A stretch of DNA of 64,000 bases from positions 48,088 through 112,087 of the forward strand of contig CAXXKI010000003.1 of NCBI GenBank assembly GCA_963667855.2, in the 5' to 3' direction. The position numbers and the translations under genes were made by a program. This DNA is from G963667855 sp963667855 (GTDB lineage Bacteria; Planctomycetota; Phycisphaerae; UBA1845). Position 1 is the stretch's first letter. Each line of letters begins with the position of its first letter. The notes under the pieces were generated by a model. That model was given only the letters and a program-made list of their open reading frames with translations. It did not search any database and was not told the origin of the DNA. Of this stretch, positions 45,865 to 54,536 are shown in pieces.

Positions 45865-46652
45865 TTTTGCGAGTTGAAAGCGGTCGGCTATCCTCGGGAA
45901 AATCGCCGGTCACGGTTATGGCTCCGGTGGTTCGTAACAACCAGGTCATGTGCGAGACGCCGTGTCGATAATATTCCCCAATATAATTTACTCCTTAACT
46001 CATTCCGACCCGGATACGATATCAGGATTTGGCGTTAATGCATTATCTTTAACCCTGAGGCGTTCGCTATTCCGGGGGGAACTTCTGTTCAGCGTCAGCA
46101 TGCACCCTGTTGTTCATAACCACATCGGATATAGATTATTACCGTATCATTCAGGATTAACTAAAGTGGCAATTTAAAACCACGGTCGCGGAACCGAACA
46201 GGCTATATCTGGTTCCGGTAATGTCAATTCCTGTCGTCATTAAGATGTTTCTTTTGTGGCTAGTTATTGCTGCTTATTTCACGAATTCGCGAGCAGTTGT
46301 TTTTCTCACAACTCCTGAAATATCGAGGTAAACATATCCCGCTCCTGCTTTTCAAAAGAACCGGGATTTCCACAGTCTATCGATTACAGTGGCATGAACA
46401 CCGCGCCGATAAGGAATTACACGGTTGACGCTTATTAGTGATGCGTGTGTCAATCATTCATCGAGGTATCACGCCCACGCCGTGCACGAAATATAAATAA
46501 CCGAACTGTATCTACCGGTTTGTCCCTGCGAGCGACCGGTAGGAGCAGCTTGATGATGTAAGCACAAGAATCTGTGTCTGAAGATTATTGTTAAGCGTCG
46601 AACGAAACACTTGGGGCAGTATTAGAATTAACTTGTAATTGGATGTTCTGCT
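45865..46652. other. Intergenic region with no recognised feature
   Basis: About 790 bases. A 75-codon frame at 45950-46177 lacks a ribosome-binding site and family features and is not called. A short inverted pair (ctaccggt / accggtag near 46513-46542) is the only structure noted. Confidence 0.4.
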
Positions 46653-49022
46653 ATGCAAACTGTTTTTTATCGTTTTTCAGGTGATTGGGTTTTTAATCGG
46701 ATGGTGACATTCGCCTTGTTGACGATATTGTCGGTCTGTTTGACCAGCGAGTCTTACGCGCTATCCTCGGATGAAGACGACGGAATTGTAAGTGGTGAAA
46801 ATAAACAATCGCGCTTAGGTGTATTAAATCCTCCTACCGTAACTACTACCTCAGCTACCAACATAACCGATACCACAGCGACTTCCGGAGGTAAAATAAC
46901 CAATCCCGGCGGTTCAGCTCCCACCGCCTGCGGTGTCTGCTGGTCAACAGATCACAATCCCACTACCGCGAACAGCAAGACCAGTGATCTGCAAGCTGAT
47001 TTCCGGGAGAAAGATGATCCTGGTTATACCAGTAACATCACCGGCTTGTCTCCTGGAACAACTTACTATGTCAGGGCATACGCAACGAACAATGACGGTA
47101 CCGGTTACGGTTCCGAGATTACTGTATCGACCAAGAGCGTGCCGACGTTAACCACTAAGTCAATAACCGACATAACCGAAACCGCGGCCAGGTCGGGAGG
47201 AGAGGTTACATCTTATGGCGGAGCAGTCTTGACGGCCTACGGTGTATGCTGGTCAACGAACCACAATCCGACTACCGCGGACAGCAAGACCAATGATTTT
47301 GGTGGTCTTTTCGTTCCGAGCGTCAATTACAGCAGCAACATTACCGGGTTGACTTCCGGAACAACGTATTATGTTCGTGCCTATGCAACCAGCAGCATTG
47401 GCACCGGATATGGTTCTGAGAGATCATTTACCGCTACTGGTATACCATCTTTAAGCACTAAAGCGGTTTCCGATATTGGGACTACCACTGCCCGTTCCGG
47501 TGGGGAAATTATCAGTTCCGGTGGTCAGAATTTATCCGCTCAGGGAGTGTGCTGGTCGACCAGCAATAACCCCACGATCGCCGATAGCAAGACTGTCGAC
47601 ATGCCGGATAAGATCAAGCATAACAACGGTTACGTAAGTAACCTTACGGGCTTATCGCCGGGCACAACGTATTATGTTCGTGCCTATGCAACCAACAGCG
47701 TTGGTACCGGTTACGGTTCCGAGGTTAACTTCACCACGATAGCGGACAGCGATGGAGATGGGACACCTGACAACAAAGATGGCTGTCCGTATAACGCGGC
47801 GTATACTGTGGCGGGGCCGTGCGGTTGCGTTCCGTGTCCTCCCGATGCGGACGGTGACGGTGTACCGGATAGTAGCGATGGTTGTCCAAGCGATGGCGGT
47901 AAGAGCCAGCCGGGTTTATGCGGATGTGGTGTTCCCGATACCGATTCCGATGGTGACGGTACACCAGATTGCGCGGATCTCTGTCCGGCCAATCCTGGTA
48001 TGGTCAGCCCGGGGCCTGACGGATGCGTTGTGGGAGATATCGATTCCGATGGCGACGGAACACCCGACAGTATGGACGGCTGCCCTGGAAATCCCAATAA
48101 GACCAAACCCGGAGAGGCCGGTTGCGGTGAGGAGGAACTGGATTCCGATGGCGACGGAGTTCCCGACAGTGTGGATACCTGCCCTGACGATCCGAACAAA
48201 ACCATGCCCGGGCAATTCGGCTGCGGTGTAAGTGAAACCGATACGGACGGTGATGGTACTCCGGACAAACTCGACAGTTGCCCTGAGGATCCGAACAAGA
48301 CTTCGCCTGGAGTCGATGGATGCGGCGCGTTTGAAGTCGATACTGATGGCGACGGAGTTCCCGATAGCGTTGACGGATGCCCGAGTGATCCGCACAAGTC
48401 AGCTCCCGGAAACCTTGGATGCGGAGAAAGCGAAAAGCCGGAAATAAAGCTGTCCGTACGTGTCGGCGATGGTGACGGCGATGATGACGACGGCGACACA
48501 CCGGATGGGGCAGGATCGTCCGCCACCGCTTCAGTCGGTGAGGAAATTACCGCCCTGGTCAATGTTCGCAATGTTGGTACCGGTAATGCCACAAATGTCC
48601 GCGTGGAGCTGCCTGTTCCGCCGAACACCGAGTTTTTGTTTGCCCAGCTGGTTTTGAGAGGAAACGAGCCCGCCCAGGCACTGTCAGAGAGGCTGGATGC
48701 TGTAGTTAACGGTGATACGGTTTATATCAATGTTGGAAACGTGCCAGCCGATTACGAACTCTCCTTTAAGATGACGCTTCGAGCCACTGAAAGTGGGGAC
48801 GTGGTGATAGATCCGAAGGCGGGGAGCAACGAATTGGGTGAAACGGTTAATGCGGATCAGCCGGGTAAAGCGCAGGTAAATGAAGTTGCTGCTGATGACG
48901 ACGATGATAGTGATCAGAACACCGAGGTGATCGGCACCGGATCCGCTCCCTGTGGAGCGATTGGTTTAATCCCGCTCATGGGCGTATTTTGTGGTTTGTT
49001 TTATTTCCGCCAGAAACAATAG
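46653..49022 (+). CDS. Surface protein with fibronectin-like and thrombospondin type 3 repeats and C-terminal anchor
   Basis: A 789-residue exported protein. A signal segment ends near S-E-S-Y-A (36). Three fibronectin-type repeats of about 98 residues follow (61-160, 164-260, 265-362), each with G-V-C-W-S-T-x-x-N-P-T and G-T-T-Y-Y-V-R-A-Y-A-T. Seven thrombospondin type 3 calcium repeats (about 365-595) carry D-S-D-G-D-G-x-P-D-x-x-D-x-C-P. A DUF11-like beta domain (about 620-720) precedes a D-rich linker. The end is P-C-G-A-I-G-L, a hydrophobic helix and F-R-Q-K-Q, a tripartite sorting-type tail. It is probably a rigid, calcium-stabilised surface stalk. The start codon lacks a clear ribosome-binding site. 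Confidence 0.8.
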   Translation: MQTVFYRFSGDWVFNRMVTFALLTILSVCLTSESYALSSDEDDGIVSGENKQSRLGVLNPPTVTTTSATNITDTTATSGGKITNPGGSAPTACGVCWSTDHNPTTANSKTSDLQADFREKDDPGYTSNITGLSPGTTYYVRAYATNNDGTGYGSEITVSTKSVPTLTTKSITDITETAARSGGEVTSYGGAVLTAYGVCWSTNHNPTTADSKTNDFGGLFVPSVNYSSNITGLTSGTTYYVRAYATSSIGTGYGSERSFTATGIPSLSTKAVSDIGTTTARSGGEIISSGGQNLSAQGVCWSTSNNPTIADSKTVDMPDKIKHNNGYVSNLTGLSPGTTYYVRAYATNSVGTGYGSEVNFTTIADSDGDGTPDNKDGCPYNAAYTVAGPCGCVPCPPDADGDGVPDSSDGCPSDGGKSQPGLCGCGVPDTDSDGDGTPDCADLCPANPGMVSPGPDGCVVGDIDSDGDGTPDSMDGCPGNPNKTKPGEAGCGEEELDSDGDGVPDSVDTCPDDPNKTMPGQFGCGVSETDTDGDGTPDKLDSCPEDPNKTSPGVDGCGAFEVDTDGDGVPDSVDGCPSDPHKSAPGNLGCGESEKPEIKLSVRVGDGDGDDDDGDTPDGAGSSATASVGEEITALVNVRNVGTGNATNVRVELPVPPNTEFLFAQLVLRGNEPAQALSERLDAVVNGDTVYINVGNVPADYELSFKMTLRATESGDVVIDPKAGSNELGETVNADQPGKAQVNEVAADDDDDSDQNTEVIGTGSAPCGAIGLIPLMGVFCGLFYFRQKQ

Positions 49023-49088
49023 GTTGCAACGAAATCCAGCACAACGTGGAATTGTCACGCTGGCCTGATTTTCAAGGATGAAAGGCAG

Positions 49089-49298
49089 ATGAGCAAAAAC
49101 CATAAACTGTCATACGTGACGATGATGCTGTTGGCTATAACCGTATTCTGTACCGGCTGCAATTCCCTGCTGAACGGCTTGCTGACTTCCAATGCGGCCA
49201 CTTTCGGGCTGGGGTACCTGCTGGGGTCCGGTGGCGGTACGGTTACTACGGAATGTTTTCTCAACGGCGAATCAATAGACTGCGCTGATATGCCTTAG
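49089..49298 (+). CDS. Small lipoprotein
   Basis: A 69-residue protein with a lipoprotein signal ending V-F-C-T-G-C (Cys24) and a mature part of 46 residues rich in Gly/Leu/Thr (G-L-G-Y-L-L-G-S-G-G-G-T-V) with two more cysteines (E-C-F, D-C-A). An aaaggcag site precedes the ATG. It follows the surface protein gene by 66 bases and precedes a strong terminator, so the two probably form one transcript. It may help to anchor or assemble the surface protein, but nothing in it proves this. Confidence 0.6.
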   Translation: MSKNHKLSYVTMMLLAITVFCTGCNSLLNGLLTSNAATFGLGYLLGSGGGTVTTECFLNGESIDCADMP

Positions 49299-49320
49299 GA
49301 AAACGATAAGCTGAACGGAA

Positions 49321-49361
49321 ATCGAGATATTGGCGTTTGCGCCAATATCTCGATTTTTTTT
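49321..49361 (+). terminator. Rho-independent terminator
   Basis: cgagatattggc and gccaatatctcg pair perfectly over 12 bp around gtttgc and are followed by a run of nine T residues after one A. Confidence 0.92.
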
Positions 49362-49437
49362 GAAAGTCCTTCGCTGCGAGTAGGCGTTTGGAGTGGAGCT
49401 ATGCTTTAATGGCGGTTCGGTTGGAGTGATCGTTATC

Positions 49438-50913
49438 TTATTCAATATAGCGGACAGCCCGCAGGCTTTTGATGATTTTGCGGATAGTGTAAAAGAGAAT
49501 GGCCGCAATTATGGGAATGCAGCATACTTTTACGATTCTATTCCAACATGTCCCGAAACCGAAGAGTTTGAAGGTTTCGTATTCAGGTATCCAGGAATAG
49601 TGGATAACGAACAGTAGTGTCGAACAGACCAATACAAGTAATGGGATTGCAAGAAATCCAACTGAACTGAATGAGACGACAGCCAGGTTGTTTTGCGAGA
49701 CGCGGGAACCGAGCCGACCCAGCAGTTGGGTGGCCAGCAGGATAAGGCAAAAATAGAGGACAGCTACGGACAGGCAAATCGACAAAAGGTGTGTTAGTAA
49801 TCCTGCCAAGGCTAAGCCGGGTGAAGTGCAAGTGAACTTGGAGATGCTGTACCAATAATCTTCGGCGTAATTGAGGACGCAAGAAAGAGTAACGAACAAG
49901 CCGGCCAGGGCGGAGGTGCAGGCCGCGAAAGAAATCGCCTCCGGGCGGCATTGGGGTATAGCCAGGGTTTTGAAGAAATCCTTATCGGTTAACAGCCGGT
50001 GAATGGTTTTAATATAGGCGCGGGGTTTGCCGAGAATGCCTGCAACTCCCCATGGGGTTAATGTGCAGAGTTGGGGCAGCGATTTATGAATTTGGAGTCC
50101 GCATTCCGGGCAGTTGCCGTCTTCAGAAATACCAGTAAGTATGTAACCGCAACCTGTACAATGTGGGCGTAGACTGGTTAATTCCGTGATAACGCGATCA
50201 TGTTTATAGGAAGAACAGAGCTTGGTTAATATAAGTATGAACCAGGCCAGAAAAAGAAGGATCCATGCAGGATCCAGAATGCCGCAGAGCGAGGGTCGCA
50301 TGTCATAAAGAACATAGGTGCTGAGGAGCCTTGCTATGAAAACGGTAAGCACGGTCGGGATTAGGATTGTGCTCGACCAGCAGAGATTACGAAAGCAGTG
50401 GATATACCGTTGGCGGAAACCGAGTGGTCCGGCAACCAGAGGCATGAAGAGAAGGGGGCCGGGAGGGATAGTTGTCAGGAAAATTATGGGAAATGCCAGG
50501 GCGATGACGAATCCATAGAAATCAAAGGCTGGTCTGTTCATCATCGTGGTTTCCGGATCGTTCAGGAAGTTTACGCTGCTTGCAATTACAACGGCCGGTA
50601 TTTCTGACCAAGTGACGTCATGGAATACGATTTCTTGATTACCATTAGACGCTGACCAGGTGAAGATGCCGTTGCCTACCTCCTGGTTGAGTAATGCTCC
50701 GGTAAACCCGATGAAGATGGCGATAATTGTGCTAGTTAGGACCACGAAGATCGCTTTGGTATTGGTGGAATACGCGATTCGCCGTCCTGTACGTGTGGGC
50801 AAAAACAGCAGGGTCAACATTGCCCAGGGGATACCGAGCCATCCAATTGGCTTTACGGTTTTGGGCTGCTCTTGAGAGGGTTCAGACCAGTATTCGGGAA
50901 TTATATCAGTCAC
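49438..50913 (-). CDS. Polytopic zinc-ribbon membrane protein, cassette copy 1 (gene A1)
   Basis: A 491-residue membrane protein with about eight helices. The N-terminus K-P-I-G-W-L-G-I-P-W-A-M-L-T-L-L-F-L-P looks like an amphipathic membrane-surface helix. A four-cysteine ribbon (C-T-G-C-G-Y-I-L-T-G, then C-P-E-C-G) lies in the middle, between the first and second membrane halves. The protein is homologous over its whole length to gene A2 (53067-54536). It starts with GTG, with ggag six bases upstream, and overlaps the end of gene B1 by eight bases, so translation is coupled. The function is unknown; the helix-ribbon-helix layout is reminiscent of Yip1-like membrane proteins. Confidence 0.75.
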   Translation of the reverse strand: MTDIIPEYWSEPSQEQPKTVKPIGWLGIPWAMLTLLFLPTRTGRRIAYSTNTKAIFVVLTSTIIAIFIGFTGALLNQEVGNGIFTWSASNGNQEIVFHDVTWSEIPAVVIASSVNFLNDPETTMMNRPAFDFYGFVIALAFPIIFLTTIPPGPLLFMPLVAGPLGFRQRYIHCFRNLCWSSTILIPTVLTVFIARLLSTYVLYDMRPSLCGILDPAWILLFLAWFILILTKLCSSYKHDRVITELTSLRPHCTGCGYILTGISEDGNCPECGLQIHKSLPQLCTLTPWGVAGILGKPRAYIKTIHRLLTDKDFFKTLAIPQCRPEAISFAACTSALAGLFVTLSCVLNYAEDYWYSISKFTCTSPGLALAGLLTHLLSICLSVAVLYFCLILLATQLLGRLGSRVSQNNLAVVSFSSVGFLAIPLLVLVCSTLLFVIHYSWIPEYETFKLFGFGTCWNRIVKVCCIPIIAAILFYTIRKIIKSLRAVRYIE

Positions 50914-52429
50914 GGTTTACTCCATTGCTGTTTATAGTGACTGGCTTGTTTCCATCAATTGGAACGGGCTCGGTATCGTGGAATGGTTCTTTTCTGCCGA
51001 GGGAATAGGCAATGTCGCCCTCGTCGTTTAAAAGCCGGTTGCCGAATGCGTCGTATTGCGGTGTGCTATTGTCATCGATCAGGTTTGTGCCCACGGACCA
51101 GAGATCGTATTTTTGGCCGTCCTCGCAGCGGTATTTAAATGGTTTACCGGAAAACGGGTCCAGGGGGAGCGCGCCGGGCCAACCGCGTATTTCATCAGGC
51201 AGCGTGTTGGGAAATGCGTTATGTTTTGAATGATAATAATGTAGAGCCAGGGTTATTCGGGCTGCTCGCTTACTGGCGATTGATTTATATAATGATGGAT
51301 AATACTGAGAATAGCGTTGATCGAGTATTATTTGTGCGGGTCCATACCGTCCGTCAAGCAGGGTGATTTCCTTGGTCGGTTTCAATTGGGCAGAACCTTG
51401 GTCGTAAGAGGCTTCAACTGCATCGGCTATGGTATCAAAAAAAGATGTTACGGCCCGCTCGACCTGCTTGTGGGTTTTATGGCAGACGGTCGTCAGGTTC
51501 CAGAGGCGGCTTCTGTGTGCGAAGGTTGGCCCCCAGGCCTGATAAAAATGGGTGGCGTAGCCAACAGGTCCTTCGCTGAGGATGAGCCATCCATCACCGT
51601 CGCCGGTGTTTGCGTAGCAGGAGGCGAGGACTGCGTGAACAGTATTTTTTTCCACGTTTAAAGCCGTTTGCCATTGAGATGTAAGCAGTGGAAGATCACA
51701 GATTGCCTGGTTGATTTCCAGCAGTATGTTATTATCGAATCTCCCTTCTCTTGTTAAATGGATGATCTCAGCGAAAGTTGAACGTTGAATTCCTGTAGAC
51801 ATCAGGTAAGAACCAAAGCGGTTATTCCCTATTGTTTCCGAAAGCCAGAGGCCGGTTTGCAGGTCCTCCCACGCGGCGGCCGGGTTATTGAGATGTGCGC
51901 ATTGGTATCGAGCGCGGGCGGTTAAAGTGGTGGCAAGTCGGTATATAGGACTTAGTTCTGCATAAGGACTGGTGAAAATGGGATTGCAGGGGAAGCTCCA
52001 CTGCCAGGTATTTCCGTGGAGTTTACGGAGTTCGTTTAATTTGCCGGCTAGCGGCTGCGATTCGAGATACTGGATACAGGTTTTCAGATGGGGTCTGCTT
52101 TCCGGAAGCCATTTTCCGCGGTTTACATCATTAATGTGAATGGATTTTCCAGTTAGATCTTTTTCCCATTTCATGCCTGCTGGTTGTTTTACGTTGATGG
52201 TTGGTTGAGGATCGAGGTATGAGCAGGTATCGATGAGTTTTTTGGAGGTTTCCTCGTCGTATTCTTGTTCGGAGGCAGGTATGTATTTGGCATAGGCCTC
52301 ATCGAGCGGCAGGGGCATGGTGTTCATGCGGCGGTTCGCCCAGGGGATGAACCAGGTTGCAAAGGCAGCGATGATGATGAGGGCTATTATTGGTTTTAGC
52401 CATCTTCTTTTTGGTGGGGTTTCGGGCAT
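50906..52429 (-). CDS. Membrane-anchored planctomycete protein, cassette copy 1 (gene B1)
   Basis: A 507-residue protein: a basic N-terminus (P-K-R-R-W-L-K-P), one membrane helix (I-I-A-L-I-I-I-A-A-F-A-T-W-F-I-P-W), then a large helical domain outside the cytoplasm, and a C-terminal segment L-P-D-E-I-R-G-W-P-G-A-L-P-L-D-P-F-S-G-K-P-F-K-Y-R...L-W-S-V-G, a motif found at the end of many planctomycete proteins of unknown role. It is homologous to gene B2 (54533-56044), with an almost identical membrane helix and N-terminus. Gene A1 begins inside its last codons. It probably forms a complex with A1. Confidence 0.75.
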   Translation of the reverse strand: MPETPPKRRWLKPIIALIIIAAFATWFIPWANRRMNTMPLPLDEAYAKYIPASEQEYDEETSKKLIDTCSYLDPQPTINVKQPAGMKWEKDLTGKSIHINDVNRGKWLPESRPHLKTCIQYLESQPLAGKLNELRKLHGNTWQWSFPCNPIFTSPYAELSPIYRLATTLTARARYQCAHLNNPAAAWEDLQTGLWLSETIGNNRFGSYLMSTGIQRSTFAEIIHLTREGRFDNNILLEINQAICDLPLLTSQWQTALNVEKNTVHAVLASCYANTGDGDGWLILSEGPVGYATHFYQAWGPTFAHRSRLWNLTTVCHKTHKQVERAVTSFFDTIADAVEASYDQGSAQLKPTKEITLLDGRYGPAQIILDQRYSQYYPSLYKSIASKRAARITLALHYYHSKHNAFPNTLPDEIRGWPGALPLDPFSGKPFKYRCEDGQKYDLWSVGTNLIDDNSTPQYDAFGNRLLNDEGDIAYSLGRKEPFHDTEPVPIDGNKPVTINSNGVNRD

Positions 52430-52463
52430 AATGCCGGGTTTCCTGGTTTTTGGCTTTTTCTAT

Positions 52464-52540
52464 CCCGGCGAGCCTCTGGTTCGCGGATAGGGGAATATAA
52501 AGGTTAGATAATAGGCAGGGAAAAGTAAAGGGGGTTGTTG
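52464..52540. repeat. Repeated leader block upstream of gene B1
   Basis: It contains cccggcgagcctctggttcgcgg followed 30 bases later by gggaaaagtaaaggggg. The same two blocks recur at 56078-56153 and 59328-59407, each within about 130 bases of a minus-strand start codon, and partly at 61383-61455. Confidence 0.65.
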
Positions 52541-52731
52541 AGATTTTGGTTTTCCGTTTGTTATTTCCACGCCTTGCAAAAATGGTGAGGGGATATCCGG
52601 GTGTAGAGTTGGAGCTCCGTGCTTTAAATTTCCTGTATCAGAGATTAGCAACTCAGGATCTCGAACTGGATCCATAAGATTCTATCGATGAACTGGGTTG
52701 CTTGTTTGCCAGTAACTGTATGTGACGGTTT

Positions 52732-52890
52732 ATATCGGCCGCCTATGGCGGGCTTTGAGAAACTTACGTTCCTATGATCCGCCGGTTACATCCGCCAGAG
52801 GCGGATTACACCAGCGGCTACCATATGTAGGCCGCCATTCGGCGGACTTGATTTATGCACCATAGGCGATCGAAAGTCGCGGTTCGGTTT
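52732..52890 (+). repeat. Dispersed palindromic repeat, copy B
   Basis: It shares with copy C a nearly identical block (ggcgggctttgagaaacttacgtt) plus gatccgccggttacatccgccagagg and ccagcggctac. It lies between the two copies of the duplicated cassette. Confidence 0.9.
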
Positions 52891-53016
52891 TATCAACAAT
52901 TGGTAACAGTCGCCTGGTTTACTGACTCGATCTATGGGGTATTGTATTTTACGTGGCTACGCAAGCGTTGGCCAAGCCATCCAGGCGGTATGAAGCGGGC
53001 GAGTAATGGGTTAAAG

Positions 53017-53043
53017 ACTAGGCGGGCGAGACGCCCGCCCCCC
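53017..53043. repeat. gcgggcg/cgcccgc hairpin repeat
   Basis: aggcgggcgagacgcccgcc followed by a C-run. It ends about 24 bases past the stop of gene A2 (minus strand) and could serve as its terminator. Confidence 0.8.
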
Positions 53044-53066
53044 GTGGTTTTATGCGTATTCGCCTG

Positions 53067-54536
53067 TTAGTGGTCTTTTGTTGAGTCGTAGTAGGCGAAA
53101 GCGGTTATTTTCAATTCTTTCTGCAGGCGGGTCATTGTTCGTACTGTTATGGTTAAAGCTACCAGGGCGAAGAGAATTATAAACAGGGATTCGAACCTTA
53201 CGTATGTATCGCCGAGGTTGAAACCTGACCGGCCTCCGATTCGACCGTAATCCACGGCGAAATTGGTTGCTACGAACACCAGGGCGATGAGGATAAACAT
53301 TTTTAACAGGTTTCCCGAGTAGTATGCCACGACAATTAGAATGGATCTTGGATCGCGGCGGCAGAACTGGCTGGTCCATTGGGTTAACGCTATTGTTCCG
53401 GTGAAGAACGCTATTCCCGCGATCAGGCCGAATCCGAGTACACCTACGGATATATGCAGGTTGATCCCTGCCGTGGACAGGGTCTGGTAATAGGAGTAGT
53501 CCTTTTTCTCATCGATCATTATCGGTATGAGGCACAAGGATACGATGATCCCGGCTATTGCGGCGCTGGCGGCGAGATAGGTTAATGCCGAAGAGCGGCC
53601 TTTATGAATAATTCGATTTTCGAAGTATTGTTTACCGAACAGGATACGCCAGGCGGTTTTGCAGAAGGCCTTGGGCTTTTGGGAAAAGGTGGCGATTGCC
53701 CAGGGGACAGGTTGTCGTTTGTCAGGCATCGATTGGGATATTTTAGTTCCGCATTCGGGGCAACTGGATTGCAGCGGGATGCGGCTGATTATGTAGCCGC
53801 AGGAGATGCATCGCGGTTTTCGGGTTTCTTCGTCGGCGGTAATGCAGTCTGTGCGGTAAAAGGCTCCCAGCTTGACGACTATAATGAGCAGCCAGAGAAG
53901 GAGGACGCCGGTAATCGCGGCGCAACAGTTGGCGTAGGCATCTGAGGGTAAATCGTAAAGTACCCGTTCTCCTATGTACATGGTGATGCCGGTGACGATT
54001 GCGGCCGGGACGAGAATTATGCTTGTCCACAGGAAAATTTTTAAGCAGTGGAGGTATCGTCGGCGGGGTGATAATGGACCTGCAATCAGGGGCATAAAGA
54101 CCAGGGGAGCGACAGGCGCAAGGGCCAGGTACGAGCCGGGGATAGCCAGGCTGGTGACGGCCAGTGCTGAATTGTAATCATCGTTTTTGTAAACAGCGTT
54201 GACGCCGGAGGCTACGAGGAGTTGGGGTATATCGAGCAGGTTTTTGCCAGCCAGCGAGATTTTCGGGGTAGGTGTATTAAGATTAGAGAAGAAGTCTGTT
54301 TGAGTCTGGCTCAGGGTTGCACCGGCCAACCCGATTAAAGAAGCAAAGGCGATGCTGAAACAGAGGACGAATATGCCTTTGGTCCAGGTTGATTCAACGA
54401 TGTGCGGTCCGTGTTTTTTGGGGACGAATAAAAGTGTGAGCAATACCCAGGGGAGTTTCAGCCAGCTTACTGGTTTAAGCCGTTGTTGGGAATTGTCTTC
54501 AAGTATGGGCCAATGGTCGGGGACTATATCGCTCAC
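53067..54536 (-). CDS. Polytopic zinc-ribbon membrane protein, cassette copy 2 (gene A2)
   Basis: A 489-residue paralogue of gene A1 with the same order of features: K-P-V-S-W-L-K-L-P-W-V-L-L-T-L-L-F-V-P at the N-terminus, about three helices, the ribbon C-I-S-C-G-Y-I-I-S-R...C-P-E-C-G, then about four helices. Divergence is considerable, so the duplication is not recent. It starts with GTG, with ggag seven bases upstream, and overlaps the stop of gene B2 by four bases (GTGA), again coupling translation. The C-terminus after the last helix is short and charged. The function is unknown. Confidence 0.75.
   Translation of the reverse strand: MSDIVPDHWPILEDNSQQRLKPVSWLKLPWVLLTLLFVPKKHGPHIVESTWTKGIFVLCFSIAFASLIGLAGATLSQTQTDFFSNLNTPTPKISLAGKNLLDIPQLLVASGVNAVYKNDDYNSALAVTSLAIPGSYLALAPVAPLVFMPLIAGPLSPRRRYLHCLKIFLWTSIILVPAAIVTGITMYIGERVLYDLPSDAYANCCAAITGVLLLWLLIIVVKLGAFYRTDCITADEETRKPRCISCGYIISRIPLQSSCPECGTKISQSMPDKRQPVPWAIATFSQKPKAFCKTAWRILFGKQYFENRIIHKGRSSALTYLAASAAIAGIIVSLCLIPIMIDEKKDYSYYQTLSTAGINLHISVGVLGFGLIAGIAFFTGTIALTQWTSQFCRRDPRSILIVVAYYSGNLLKMFILIALVFVATNFAVDYGRIGGRSGFNLGDTYVRFESLFIILFALVALTITVRTMTRLQKELKITAFAYYDSTKDH

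Noticed and set aside
45950..46177. 75-codon frame after recQ
   Set aside because: No ribosome-binding site, no family match and irregular composition.
47711..48628. 305-codon minus-strand Pro/Ser-rich frame
   Set aside because: It is the complement of the thombospondin type 3 GAT-GGC repeats; the low-complexity composition follows from the repeat codons.
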